Below, one piece after another: positions 1-8,749 of a stretch of DNA of 64,000 nucleotides. A model generated the notes under the pieces. It was not told the origin of the DNA. It saw nothing but the letters and a program-made list of their open reading frames with translations, and did no database searches. Every line of letters begins with the position of its first letter. Positions within the stretch are counted from its first letter, which is position 1. Source of the DNA: Lactobacillus sp. YT155 (lineage in GTDB: Bacteria; Bacillota; Bacilli; Lactobacillales; Lactobacillaceae); the NCBI RefSeq assembly GCF_030504545.1, contig NZ_JAUKWP010000004.1:1-64000 (forward strand), written 5' to 3'. The position numbers were made by a program, and so were the translations under genes.

Positions 1-1673
1 AAATCTGCTCCTAATTCAAAAGTACCACCATTACTGTCATATTTAACCCATTTGTTTTCTGTAGCACCAATATCTGATGGTAATGCTCTACCAAATGATC
101 TGTGGTCACTAACTGAAGTTAAAACACCAGTAATCTTGTTGTCAGCATCTTTAGCTGGTACAACAGGAATTGTTGGAATTACTTGCGCATCTTTTGATGT
201 TCCAGCTTTAATTCCTGAATAGTTAGGAACTAATGCAGGTGCGAATTGTCCAAAGACAGTCACAGGATCGACTGTGTTAGCCGTTCCATTATCATAACCG
301 ATGTTGTTTCCTAAATCACCAGAACCGGTAACTCCAGCCATGTCAGCGATATTGTTCTTGGTTGCCATTTTTGAAGTGTTATTAACAAATAAATTGCCCT
401 TGTAAGCTCCAGCAGATTTGTTTAGCCAATAGCCGTGACTTCCAACAGCACCACCATAGTAACTAGCAACATTACCGACAAAAGTATTGTTAGTGTAATT
501 AATTAATGAAGTTCTACTATCAGATCTAGCGCCATTGGCATAAATTTGGATAGCTCCTCCGTTATTAGTTGAAAGGCTTTTACCATATGCGCGATTATCA
601 ACAAAGGTATTATTATTAAATGAAATACCGTCAGTTATTGTGGAATTAGTTTGAATCAATAGTGCTCCACCATCATCACCGGCAACATTTTTACTAAACG
701 TATTGCCGGTAAAATTGACTTGGTTACCACTTACTACATTAAATAAAGTAACGGCTCCACCGTCAGCCATTTTGGCTCCGGCACCATCAGGAACATCAAC
801 CGAAGCTTGGTTGTTAGCAAAGTAGTTATTTTTAAAGTTAAATGTTGAATTAGCAGTTGGTTCGGCAATAAATAATGCGCCACCCTGTCCTGGTGCACCC
901 TTAAAGATTGTTTCATTTCCAGTAAAACTAGAATTTGAAACGGTTAAATTACCATTGTAATTGCGACTACCAATAGCACCACCGGCATGTCCTACACCGG
1001 TAATATTATTGTTTGTGAATGAACAATTAGTAATGTTTGTATTACCTGCAATATATAGAGCTCCACCATCGCCATTTCCCATAGTAAGATCTTTGAAGCT
1101 AGAGTTATCAACATTAATTGTTCCTTGGTTTGAAAGCACTCTAAGAGCTGTACTATTGAGTAAACTAGTGTCGCCGTTTACAAAATTAAAGTTCTTCAAT
1201 GTGAATGAACTATTAGTATTGTTAGTTAATTCAATAAAGGCACCCTTATTATTGGGGTTAGCCATATTGATTTGTTTGTTTCCACCATCAATGGTTATAT
1301 TGATACCTGCAGTGTTAATCGTGACAAAATTAGTAGCAGTAATCGTAGTTGGAAAACTTGCTGACAAGGAAATTGTCGTATCAGTAGTTGCTTGCGAGAC
1401 AGCATCAGTCAACTCTTGAGGAGTGTTAACCGTTACTTGACCAGTCGCAGTGACCTTAGGTGTAACAACATCCTTTGTTTTCTTTTCAGATGTTACAGTC
1501 TTTTCTTTTGAATCAACATCTGAAGTTGTTTGATCATCAGAAACTACTTTCGAATCGTTTGTTTCAGTATTACTTGTAGAAGCTGATTCATCGATAGCAA
1601 AAGTGCTAACTGATGGCGCTATAAGCCCTAAAACTGTAACAGTAATAAGTAAAATAGAACTTCTTCTTTTCAT
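1..1673 (-). CDS. Secreted beta-helix surface protein (adhesin-like), 3' end outside window
   Basis: The frame is open without a stop from an ATG at 1673 to the window edge, giving about 557 residues of a longer protein. A Gram-positive signal peptide (MKRRSSILL..., probable cleavage after STFA) is followed by a Ser/Thr/Lys-rich linker to about residue 85. A long repetitive region then shows recurring GGA[ILV] motifs (at least seven) and F-x-x-N motifs (FTNN, FTGN, FANN, FSKN, FVDN, FVGN), the pattern of polymorphic-outer-membrane-protein-type parallel beta-helices. The last visible residues (YDSNGGTF) look like the start of an InlB B-type or MucBP-like repeat. The SD GGGGAAG precedes the ATG. 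A wall-sorting signal would lie beyond the window; the sortase at 20275-21057 could anchor it. Adhesion is inferred. Confidence 0.8.
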   Translation of the reverse strand, partial: MKRRSSILLITVTVLGLIAPSVSTFAIDESASTSNTETNDSKVVSDDQTTSDVDSKEKTVTSEKKTKDVVTPKVTATGQVTVNTPQELTDAVSQATTDTTISLSASFPTTITATNFVTINTAGINITIDGGNKQINMANPNNKGAFIELTNNTNSSFTLKNFNFVNGDTSLLNSTALRVLSNQGTINVDNSSFKDLTMGNGDGGALYIAGNTNITNCSFTNNNITGVGHAGGAIGSRNYNGNLTVSNSSFTGNETIFKGAPGQGGALFIAEPTANSTFNFKNNYFANNQASVDVPDGAGAKMADGGAVTLFNVVSGNQVNFTGNTFSKNVAGDDGGALLIQTNSTITDGISFNNNTFVDNRAYGKSLSTNNGGAIQIYANGARSDSRTSLINYTNNTFVGNVASYYGGAVGSHGYWLNKSAGAYKGNLFVNNTSKMATKNNIADMAGVTGSGDLGNNIGYDNGTANTVDPVTVFGQFAPALVPNYSGIKAGTSKDAQVIPTIPVVPAKDADNKITGVLTSVSDHRSFGRALPSDIGATENKWVKYDSNGGTFELGAD

Positions 1674-1721
1674 AGGTTCTTCCCCGAACTCTCTAATATA
1701 GTATATATACTTTACTTATTA

Positions 1722-1750
1722 ATTTTATAAGTATTATTGTACTGTGTCAA
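1722..1750 (-). promoter_or_regulatory. Promoter of the beta-helix surface protein
   Basis: Minus strand: -35 TTGACA at 1745-1750, 17-bp spacer, -10 TAAAAT at 1722-1727, about 50 bp before the start codon. Two inverted repeats lie at or just downstream of the -10: ACTTAT/ATAAGT flanking 7 bp, and the perfect 12-bp palindrome AGTATATATACT at 1700-1711. They could be operators or 5'-UTR structure. Confidence 0.65.
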
Positions 1751-1792
1751 TCACCACTTATAAATAGACCATTTAACTAGTTTTAGACAAAC

Positions 1793-1818
1793 AAAAAAAC
1801 TAAAGCATCAGCTTTAGT
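1793..1818 (-). terminator. Intrinsic terminator of rpsU
   Basis: The stem CTAAAGC/GCTTTAG with loop ATCA is followed on the minus strand by a run of Ts, just after the rpsU stop. Confidence 0.85.
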
Positions 1819-1826
1819 TTTTTATA

Positions 1827-2015
1827 CTAGCCACGACGTTTTTTCTTGTTGCGTTTACGTGCAGCTTCAGATTTTAATTTACGTTTAACACTTGGTTTTT
1901 CGTAATACTCTCTTTTACGGAACTCTTGAAGTGTACCTGCTTTAGAAACAGAACGCTTAAAGCGTCTAAGAGCGTCATCTAGCGATTCGTTCTCGCGAAC
2001 AACAGTCTTTGCCAT
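1827..2015 (-). CDS. rpsU: 30S ribosomal protein S21
   Basis: This is a 62-residue basic protein starting [12 protein letters not shown] with the conserved DDALRRFKR segment and an Arg/Lys-rich tail ending KKKRRG, the usual S21 length and layout. S21 joins the 30S subunit near the anti-SD end of 16S rRNA and supports initiation. The gene stands alone with its own promoter and terminator and is divergent from the DUF299 gene. Confidence 0.97.
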   Translation of the reverse strand: MAKTVVRENESLDDALRRFKRSVSKAGTLQEFRKREYYEKPSVKRKLKSEAARKRNKKKRRG

Positions 2016-2070
2016 GATATCACTCCTTTCGACTTATAGCATTAGTAACCGTCTCACGCTTACCTAAAAC

Positions 2071-2098
2071 ATTATACCAAAAAGAGTTCTCACGTCAA
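2071..2098 (-). promoter_or_regulatory. rpsU promoter
   Basis: Minus strand: -35 TTGACG at 2093-2098, 16-bp spacer, -10 TATAAT at 2071-2076. The transcript would have a leader of about 50 nt. Confidence 0.8.
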
Positions 2099-2155
2099 AA
2101 GTTTTTTTATATTAACAATAATAAAATGTTAAAATTTGATTATGAGGTGAATTAG

Positions 2156-2986
2156 ATGAAAACAAAAAGAGATGTTTACATTGTTTCCGACTCTGCAGGA
2201 GACACCGCATTTAATGTTGCAAAAGCTGCACTATCAGAATTTGATGACCTAGAGGTTAACTATCAACGCTACCCTTTCATTAATAATTCTGATAAAGTAG
2301 CCGCTGTTTTGAATAAAGTAAATGAGAACAAAGATAACGCAATTCTATTTTTTACAATTGTTTCTCCAAAAGATGCTCAATATGTAGTTGATTTTTGTAA
2401 CACCAATGGCATTTGTGCTTATGACATCATGAGTCCTATTTTGTCAGTAATTGAAAAGAATACTAAGTTGTCCCCTAGTCATAAAATTGGTGCCGTTCAC
2501 CAGTTAGATAGTGGCTACTTCGACATGATTTCTGCTGTTGAATTTGCGCTATTAAATGATGATGGCCAACATCCGGCTGGATTTAAAGAAGCTGACGTGG
2601 TTCTATTAGGTGTTTCAAGAACTTCTAAGACTCCACTTTCATTATTTCTTGCCAATAGCAATATCAAAGTTGCTAATCTCCCCTTAGTTCCTAAGGCCCA
2701 AATACCTGAAGAACTCTGGGACGTTGATCCAAAACGAATCGTTGGCTTAACCACAGATTTGAATGTCTTAAAGAAAATTCGTCGTCAAAGAATGATTGCT
2801 TATGGACTCAATCCTGATACTGTCTATTCAGACGAATCGGAGCTCAAAGAAGAACTAGACTACTCCGAAAAACTTTATGATAAACTTGGCTGTCTAGTTA
2901 TCAATACTGCTGATCGTTCGATTGAAGAGACTGCTTCGATTATCATGGAAAAACTTAACTTAGGACATTTCAGTGCAAAAAAATAA
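2156..2986 (+). CDS. ppsR: Pyruvate,phosphate dikinase / PEP synthase regulatory kinase-pyrophosphorylase (DUF299, YqfL)
   Basis: The 276-residue protein fits the DUF299 family. These bifunctional enzymes use ADP to phosphorylate and Pi to dephosphorylate a threonine of PPDK or PEP synthase. The P-loop GVSRTSKTP is at residues 152-160, and the N-terminus VYIVSDSAGDTA is typical. The SD GAGGTG precedes the ATG. No ppdK or ppsA lies in the window, so the target cannot be confirmed; in lactobacilli without PPDK the physiological role is open. Confidence 0.88.
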   Translation: MKTKRDVYIVSDSAGDTAFNVAKAALSEFDDLEVNYQRYPFINNSDKVAAVLNKVNENKDNAILFFTIVSPKDAQYVVDFCNTNGICAYDIMSPILSVIEKNTKLSPSHKIGAVHQLDSGYFDMISAVEFALLNDDGQHPAGFKEADVVLLGVSRTSKTPLSLFLANSNIKVANLPLVPKAQIPEELWDVDPKRIVGLTTDLNVLKKIRRQRMIAYGLNPDTVYSDESELKEELDYSEKLYDKLGCLVINTADRSIEETASIIMEKLNLGHFSAKK

Positions 2987-3013
2987 GCTACTAATTTAGT
3001 AGCTTATTTTTTT
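2983..3013. terminator. Shared bidirectional terminator of ppsR and nfo
   Basis: The stem ATAAGCTACTAA/TTAGTAGCTTAT is followed by Ts on the plus strand and by the complement of an A-run on the minus strand. The ppsR stop (2984-2986) and the nfo stop (3004-3006) both lie inside the stem. Confidence 0.85.
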
Positions 3014-3903
3014 AGCAATTTTTCTTTCATGTCTGGATCGAATTTCTGAGCTCTAATCATCGCAATTTCTGCTTTATAAGGTGCTACACCAACTTTGTCC
3101 TGATCATCTTTTTTTACATATGGAGTTTCCATAATCTTAGGAACCTCTTCTAATTGAGGATGATGCGCAACATAGTTTAGTGTTTCAAAGCCAATTTCAC
3201 CAAAACCAATATTTTCGTGGCGATCTTTGTGAGAACCTTGCGGATTTTTTGAATCATTCAAATGAATTGATGCAATTCTGTCAATTCCGATAATATGATC
3301 AAATTCATTCAAGACTCCATCGAAATCATCTTTGATATTGTAACCAGCATCACTGGTATGACAGGTGTCAAAAGTGATAGCAACTTTATCAGTTAACTTA
3401 ATTTGGTCAAGAATTGTTGCTAGTTGCTCAAAAGTAATTCCAACTTCTGTTCCTTTGCCAGCCATAGTTTCAATCGCAATTTTCACATTTTGGTCTGCAG
3501 TTAAAACTTCATTCAAGCCTTTGGCAATTTGATTTAGCGCGGCTTCAGGGCCAGCCCCTACATGGGCTCCAGGATGAAAACTAAGAGCTTGTATCCCCAA
3601 GGCATCGCAACGTTTAATTTCTTGAGCCATAAAGTCCACACCAAACCCAAAACTCTCTGGTTTGGTTGTGTTACCTAAGTTGACAATATATGGAGCATGA
3701 CCAATCACATCATTTATCCCATATTCAGAGATTAGTTTCTCACCTTCCGGAATATTCATTTCTGAAACATCTTTACGTTTAGTATTTTGAGGCGCTCCAG
3801 TAAAAATCATCATCGCATTAGCATCGTAACTATGTGCTTCTTTAGCGGAACCAGCGAGCATGTCAGGTGATTTCATTCCAACGTGTGAACCAATTTTAAG
3901 CAT
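3004..3903 (-). CDS. nfo: Deoxyribonuclease IV (endonuclease IV)
   Basis: The 299-residue protein has AP endonuclease family 2 signatures in order: [20 protein letters not shown] and [16 protein letters not shown] with the following ENIGFGEIG. These supply the His/Asp/Glu ligands of the three zinc ions. The enzyme cuts DNA 5' to abasic sites in base-excision repair. The start MLKIGSHVG is canonical and follows an SD. It lies 13 bp downstream of the YitT gene and may be cotranscribed with it. Confidence 0.96.
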   Translation of the reverse strand: MLKIGSHVGMKSPDMLAGSAKEAHSYDANAMMIFTGAPQNTKRKDVSEMNIPEGEKLISEYGINDVIGHAPYIVNLGNTTKPESFGFGVDFMAQEIKRCDALGIQALSFHPGAHVGAGPEAALNQIAKGLNEVLTADQNVKIAIETMAGKGTEVGITFEQLATILDQIKLTDKVAITFDTCHTSDAGYNIKDDFDGVLNEFDHIIGIDRIASIHLNDSKNPQGSHKDRHENIGFGEIGFETLNYVAHHPQLEEVPKIMETPYVKKDDQDKVGVAPYKAEIAMIRAQKFDPDMKEKLLKK

Positions 3904-3915
3904 AATTTCTCCTCA

Positions 3916-4794
3916 CTAATAAATCGTTGATTGATAAAAATTACCAAGAATTTTCACCGAATCTGTAATACTTACAAAAGCATAGGGATCAGACTTTTTC
4001 ATTGAAGCCTTAAGTAATTCCATTTCATAACGGGCAATTACGGTAAATAAAATGGTTTTGTCCTCATGACGATAAGCCCCTTCTGCACCGTGCAACACCG
4101 TAATACCACGACGCATGGTATTTTGAATTTCGTCAATAACTGCATCCGGTTCAGAGGTAACAATCATCACTTGAAGTTTTTGATTCTTCGTATAAATCAT
4201 GTCAATTACACGACCGTTAACAAAGATACCAACAGCTGAGTACAAAGCATTTGGCCAACCGTATAAAAGTCCGGCTGCCATAACAATGGCAATATTAAAG
4301 TAAATATTGATAGTTCCAACACTCTTACCGGTTTTTTGCATCAAAATGATTCCAATGATGTCTAATCCACCAGTTGAAAGACCATTCTTCAAGGCAAACC
4401 CAGTTCCAAATCCATTAATCGCTGCACCAAAAATTGCGCAGATTAATGGATCATGAGTGATAACAATTGGCTTGATAGAAGCCAACATGATTGATGAAGC
4501 AATAACTGCTACCGCGGTGAAAAAGGTAAACTTCTTTCCAATTTTTCGATATGAAATAATGAACAAAGGCGCATTCAATACAAAAATCATTACCGATGTT
4601 GGTAAAGTGAATGGTAAGAATTTTTCAGAAAAAGTCGTTGATATTTGAGCAAAACCTGTTATTCCTGAACCGTAGGTATGTCCAGCATTCCAAAACAAGT
4701 TAACCGCAATTGAAACACAAATTGCGTATATCACTGCTACCGATAACTTTGAAACAGTTTGATGCCGGCGCATTATTCGATCAATTTCTTCCAT
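3916..4794 (-). CDS. YitT family membrane protein (DUF161 + DUF2179)
   Basis: The 292-residue protein has about five or six hydrophobic helices in residues 15-200 and glycine-rich turns such as NGFGTGFALKNGLSTGGLDII, typical of DUF161. A soluble C-terminal DUF2179 domain (about 205-290) includes RRGITVLHGAEGAYR. The family is sometimes described as transporter-like, but its substrate is unknown. It has its own start after a 70-bp gap and sits just upstream of nfo. Confidence 0.9.
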   Translation of the reverse strand: MEEIDRIMRRHQTVSKLSVAVIYAICVSIAVNLFWNAGHTYGSGITGFAQISTTFSEKFLPFTLPTSVMIFVLNAPLFIISYRKIGKKFTFFTAVAVIASSIMLASIKPIVITHDPLICAIFGAAINGFGTGFALKNGLSTGGLDIIGIILMQKTGKSVGTINIYFNIAIVMAAGLLYGWPNALYSAVGIFVNGRVIDMIYTKNQKLQVMIVTSEPDAVIDEIQNTMRRGITVLHGAEGAYRHEDKTILFTVIARYEMELLKASMKKSDPYAFVSITDSVKILGNFYQSTIY

Positions 4795-4868
4795 TAGAAC
4801 CTCGTACCTCGGATGATTTCTTTTAATAAAAACATCTTAACATAAATCAAAAATACCAAACGATTTTT

Positions 4869-5297
4869 TTATGAAAATAAACGCTTATATTCACCTAAAT
4901 TGTTTTCATCCAATTTATCAACTGGAATGAATTTCAAAGCCGCTGAATTAATGCAATATCTTAATCCACCTTCTGCTTCTGGTCCATCTTCAAAAACATG
5001 TCCTAAATGTGAATCGGCATTTTTACTACGTACTTCGGTTCTTTGCCTTGCTAAAGAGTTGTCTTCTTTTTCAACTAATTTTTCAATTGGCTTAGAAAAT
5101 GATGGCCAACCACAACCCGCATCATATTTATCTTTTGAACTGAATAGCGGTGTACCATCTACAATGTCAACGTAGATTCCTTCTTGATAAAAATCATCAT
5201 ATTCACCTGAAAAAGGCATTTCTGTAGCAGAATTTTGCGTTACATCATATTGCTCTTCAGTGAGTTTTTTCTTCAATTCTTCTTTATTTTTTGCCAT
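4869..5297 (-). CDS. msrB: Peptide-methionine (R)-S-oxide reductase MsrB
   Basis: The 142-residue enzyme reduces methionine-R-sulfoxide in proteins with thioredoxin. The catalytic Cys is C115 in LRYCINS, and GCGWPSF at about 61-67 carries the second conserved Cys. [10 protein letters not shown] is the other family motif. The two zinc-binding CxxC pairs found in many MsrBs are absent, as in a subset of the family. The SD AAGGAAGTG, 7 nt before the ATG, lies in the 3' arm of the inverted repeat at 5305-5353. Confidence 0.96.
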   Translation of the reverse strand: MAKNKEELKKKLTEEQYDVTQNSATEMPFSGEYDDFYQEGIYVDIVDGTPLFSSKDKYDAGCGWPSFSKPIEKLVEKEDNSLARQRTEVRSKNADSHLGHVFEDGPEAEGGLRYCINSAALKFIPVDKLDENNLGEYKRLFS

Positions 5298-5304
5298 ATA
5301 AAAG

Positions 5305-5357
5305 CACTTCCTTTATTGCATTTACTAATAGTATACATATGCAAAAGGAAGTGTCAC
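5305..5357 (-). promoter_or_regulatory. msrB promoter nested in a long inverted repeat that contains the msrB SD
   Basis: Minus strand: -35 GTGACA (5352-5357), 16 bp, -10 TATACT (5330-5335). The arms 5305-5321 and 5339-5353 pair over 15 bp with a 2-nt bulge and enclose a 17-nt loop that holds the -10 box. The proximal arm contains the msrB SD. RNA reading through from aspS could fold this hairpin, whereas RNA started at the internal promoter would lack the distal arm. Confidence 0.65.
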
Positions 5358-5367
5358 TAAATTTAGC

Positions 5368-7128
5368 TTATTTTTGTGTTTTAATACCAAGTTCCGATAA
5401 TTGTTTCTCATCGACTGGTGCTGGTGCTTCTGTCATTGGTTCAGTAGCGTTGGAGTTCTTAGGAAAGGCAATGACATCACGAATATTGTCTTTTTGAGTT
5501 AGTAACATAACGAATCTATCTAATCCCAAAGCAATTCCACCTAGTGGAGGACATCCGTAGTCGAGTGAATCTAGTAGGAAGCCGAATTGTTCTTGAGCAC
5601 TTTCTTTACTAAATCCTAATGCCTTAAGCATTTTTTCTTGAACTTCACGATCATGAATACGAATTGAGCCACCACCCAGTTCAAAGCCGTTCAAAACAAT
5701 ATCATAACTTTGTGCATACGCTTTTGTTGGGTCCTCATCTAAGAAATGAACATCTTCTACATTAGGCATGGTGAATGGATGATGAGCAGAAACAAATCTT
5801 TCTAGCCCTTCGTCATATTCAAATAGTGGCCAGTTAACCACCCAGGTATAGGCGAAATCATTCTCATTATAAAGATGTAAATCTTTAGCAAAGTGATTAC
5901 GTAAATATCCAAGTGAATCAGCCACTACTTTTTTAGAATCGGCCACAAATAATACTAAGTCATTGTCAGTTAATTCAAGAGTTGTCATCAATTCATCACT
6001 TTGTTCAGTAATGAATTTAGAAACAGGTCCTGTTAATTGTCCATCAGTAACTTTTAACCAAGCAAGTCCTTTAGCATGGTAACGTTTGATATATTCTTGT
6101 TGGTTTTCAATATCTTTTCTTGAATACTTATCTGCCGCATTTTTGACAACAATTGCCTTCACTTGGCCATCATTTGCGATAGCACCACTAAAGACTTTGA
6201 ACTCACTATCCTTGAACAAATCAGATAAATCTTGAAGTTCCATACCAAAACGAACATCTGGTTTATCAGTTCCGTAACGAGCCATGGATTCATCCCAAGT
6301 TAACTTAGGAAATGGAGTTTTTACTTCAACATTTAAGACATCCTTCATAACCTTCTTAATTAATCCTTCAGTCATTTCTTGGATTTCATCTGCTGTCATA
6401 AAACTAGTTTCAATATCAATTTGTGTAAATTCTGGTTGACGATCACCACGTAAATCTTCATCCCTAAAGCAATGTGCAATTTGGAAGTAACGGTCAAAAC
6501 CACCTACCATTAACAATTGCTTAAACAATTGTGGGGATTGTGGCAATGCATAAAATGAACCTGGGTAAACTCTTGAAGGTACTAAATAATCTCTAGCACC
6601 TTCTGGTGTTGACTTAGTTAGATTAGGTGTTTCGATATCCACAAATTCATTGTCGTATAGATATTGATTAACCGATTGTTTAACTTTTGAACGAACCTCG
6701 ATTCCATGAGCCATACTAGGACGACGTAAGTCTAAATAACGGTATTTTAGTTTTGTTTCTTCAGAAACTTCAATGTCATCTTTAATTTCAAATGGAGGAA
6801 CTTTTGATTTGTTAAGAATAGTTACCTTACTAGCTTCAACTTCAACTTCGCCAGTTTTCATATCTGAATTGATGGCATTTTCTTGTCTTTTGACAACTTT
6901 TCCTTCAACTTGAATGACGTATTCTGAGCGCATGTCATTAGCCACTTTCAAAGCTTCTTCACCGAATTCACTACTGAAAACAACTTGCACGATACCTTTT
7001 TTATCTCGCAAGCTAACAAAAATCAGATTTCCAAGGCTTCTTCTTTTCTGGACCCAGCCAACCAAGGTCACATTTTGGTCTACATAAGTTGTGGTGATAT
7101 TACCACAATAATCAGTTCTCATTTCCAT
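5368..7128 (-). CDS. aspS: Aspartyl-tRNA synthetase
   Basis: The 586-residue class II synthetase is of bacterial type. It has an N-terminal OB-fold anticodon-binding domain (1-105), a catalytic core with motif 2 [16 protein letters not shown], a bacterial GAD insertion (about 290-410), and motif 3 near the end ([13 protein letters not shown]). It attaches Asp to tRNA-Asp. It lies 5 bp downstream of hisS in the same T-box-controlled transcript. The SD lies in the hisS-aspS junction. Confidence 0.98.
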   Translation of the reverse strand: MEMRTDYCGNITTTYVDQNVTLVGWVQKRRSLGNLIFVSLRDKKGIVQVVFSSEFGEEALKVANDMRSEYVIQVEGKVVKRQENAINSDMKTGEVEVEASKVTILNKSKVPPFEIKDDIEVSEETKLKYRYLDLRRPSMAHGIEVRSKVKQSVNQYLYDNEFVDIETPNLTKSTPEGARDYLVPSRVYPGSFYALPQSPQLFKQLLMVGGFDRYFQIAHCFRDEDLRGDRQPEFTQIDIETSFMTADEIQEMTEGLIKKVMKDVLNVEVKTPFPKLTWDESMARYGTDKPDVRFGMELQDLSDLFKDSEFKVFSGAIANDGQVKAIVVKNAADKYSRKDIENQQEYIKRYHAKGLAWLKVTDGQLTGPVSKFITEQSDELMTTLELTDNDLVLFVADSKKVVADSLGYLRNHFAKDLHLYNENDFAYTWVVNWPLFEYDEGLERFVSAHHPFTMPNVEDVHFLDEDPTKAYAQSYDIVLNGFELGGGSIRIHDREVQEKMLKALGFSKESAQEQFGFLLDSLDYGCPPLGGIALGLDRFVMLLTQKDNIRDVIAFPKNSNATEPMTEAPAPVDEKQLSELGIKTQK

Positions 7129-7133
7129 TTTTA

Positions 7134-8414
7134 TTACCCTCTTTTTAATTCCAGAACTTTGCTTACTAACTCATCAAATGAAACATGCATTTGCTCGCCA
7201 GTTGCCATATTCTTTAGTTGAACTTGTTGATTCACTAATTCATCTTCGCCGATTGTTACGACGAATTTAGCTTGTAGGTTGTCAGCCATTTTGAATTGAC
7301 CTTTAACTTTCTTATCCAAGTAGTCACGGTCGGCCTTTAATCCAGCTTGACGTAGTTGATTAAGAATCACTAGTGACTTCTCACTTGCTGATTGTCCTAT
7401 TGTTGTTACAAATACATCTAGACCGTCATCAGCAATTTCTTCTTTAATTTGTTGATTAATTAGCAGAATCAGACGTTCAATTCCCATCCCAAAACCAAAT
7501 CCTGGAGTTTCGGGTCCGCCTAGTTCTTCAACTAATCCGTTATATCTTCCACCGGCAATAACTGTTGTTTCCTTATTACCAAATGCTGGATCACTAACCA
7601 TAACTTCAAATATTGTGTGGTTATAATAATCTAAACCACGAACCATATTTGAATCTATTTCATAGTTGATATTCAAGTCATCTAGAGACTTAATAACTCG
7701 ATCAAAATGTTCCTTAGAATCATCAGTTAAGTAATCAAGTATGGACGGAGCACCGGCAACGATTTTTTGATCATCAGGATCTTTACTGTCAAGAATACGT
7801 AGTGGATTCTCGTGTAATCTTCTTTTTGAATCATCGCTTAAGCTGTCTTCAAAAGGTGTAAGGTAATCAACTAGAGCTTGATGATATGCTTCTCTGGTTT
7901 GTTTATCGCCAAGAGAGTTAATAGCTAATTTGTAATTAGTAATTTCAAATTTTGCCAAAAAGTTAATCGCCATAGCAATTACATCAGCATCTAGCTCCGG
8001 ACTATTCGAACCAAAAGCCTCCACACCTATTTGATGAAATTGTCGTTGTCTCCCTGATTGAGGTCGTTCATATCTAAACATCGGACCTTTGTACCAAACT
8101 TTGTAAGGTTTGACGTACTCAGGAGCAAATAATTTATTTTCAACGTAAGCCCTAACTACTCCCGCTGTCCCTTCTGGACGTAACGCCATCTTACGATCGC
8201 CTTTATCAACGAAATCATACATTTCTTTTGAGACAATATCTGAAGTCTCACCAGAGCTTCTTTGAAATAACTCGTATTGTTCAAAAATTGGGGTTCTGAT
8301 TTCTGAAAAACGGTAAGTTGAAAAGACTTCTTGAGCTGTCTTTTCAATGAATTGCCAAATTAATGATTCCTCTGGCAAAATATCTGCGGTTCCTTTTGGT
8401 TTTTGATAACGCAT
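7134..8414 (-). CDS. hisS: Histidyl-tRNA synthetase
   Basis: The 426-residue class II synthetase starts [16 protein letters not shown]. Motif 2 is [16 protein letters not shown]; the HisRS signatures [12 protein letters not shown] and [14 protein letters not shown] follow; the C-terminal anticodon domain starts near residue 330. The start at 8414 is chosen because SD GGAGG lies just upstream. The frame is open 45 codons further, but that stretch is T-box leader RNA and lacks similarity. It is cotranscribed with aspS. Confidence 0.98.
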   Translation of the reverse strand: MRYQKPKGTADILPEESLIWQFIEKTAQEVFSTYRFSEIRTPIFEQYELFQRSSGETSDIVSKEMYDFVDKGDRKMALRPEGTAGVVRAYVENKLFAPEYVKPYKVWYKGPMFRYERPQSGRQRQFHQIGVEAFGSNSPELDADVIAMAINFLAKFEITNYKLAINSLGDKQTREAYHQALVDYLTPFEDSLSDDSKRRLHENPLRILDSKDPDDQKIVAGAPSILDYLTDDSKEHFDRVIKSLDDLNINYEIDSNMVRGLDYYNHTIFEVMVSDPAFGNKETTVIAGGRYNGLVEELGGPETPGFGFGMGIERLILLINQQIKEEIADDGLDVFVTTIGQSASEKSLVILNQLRQAGLKADRDYLDKKVKGQFKMADNLQAKFVVTIGEDELVNQQVQLKNMATGEQMHVSFDELVSKVLELKRG

Positions 8415-8630
8415 TTTTTTCCTCCAACAAAAAACACCCCTATTCTGATATAGAATAAGGGTGTATAAATATCTACACGGTACCACCTTAGTGTGTGCTA
8501 CAGTTAACGCCTGCCAAACGATTGATCTCAGGAATGTCTTTTCTATCAATGATAACTTGCAGCGACCGTTATCTCTCTAATTAATCTGATATATCTTTTT
8601 CCTTCATCGACCTTATGGTAATAAACTACT
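8415..8630 (-). ncRNA. T-box riboswitch leader of hisS-aspS
   Basis: In transcript sense the leader has a stem I whose apical hairpin (GATAAC/GTTATC) carries a GGTCGCTGCAA loop like the T-box distal loop. The T-box AAGGTGGTACCGTG lies at 8476-8490, followed by terminator stem ACACCC.../...GGGTGT at 8434-8464 with a T-run. The probable specifier loop ends GACA, with GAC (Asp) at 8536-8538. An overlapping CAT (His) lies at 8534-8536. Uncharged tRNA would favour the antiterminator. A TTGACA -35 lies at 8646-8651 with a poor -10. Confidence 0.9.
8434..8464 (-). terminator. T-box regulatory terminator
   Basis: The stem is about 13 bp with G-C pairs at its base and is followed by a T-run before the hisS SD. 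It is mutually exclusive with the antiterminator formed by the T-box sequence. Confidence 0.88.
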
Positions 8631-8749
8631 TATTTTTCCTTTATTTGTCAAGTATTGATGGAGCTAATAATTAATTTTGAATTGAGCAATACAAGTTAAT
8701 ACAAATATATTATAATCTTATATGTATAACTCTTTAGGTGGTATTCAAA

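Noticed and set aside
961-1419. 152-codon plus-strand frame with many hydrophobic residues
   Set aside because: It is antisense to the beta-helix surface protein. Its hydrophobic look comes from reading Asn/Thr-rich codons backwards, and no SD precedes it.
8415-8549. 45-codon N-terminal extension of hisS
   Set aside because: It covers the T-box and its terminator. HisRS proteins start at MRYQKPKG, and a good SD is directly before 8414.
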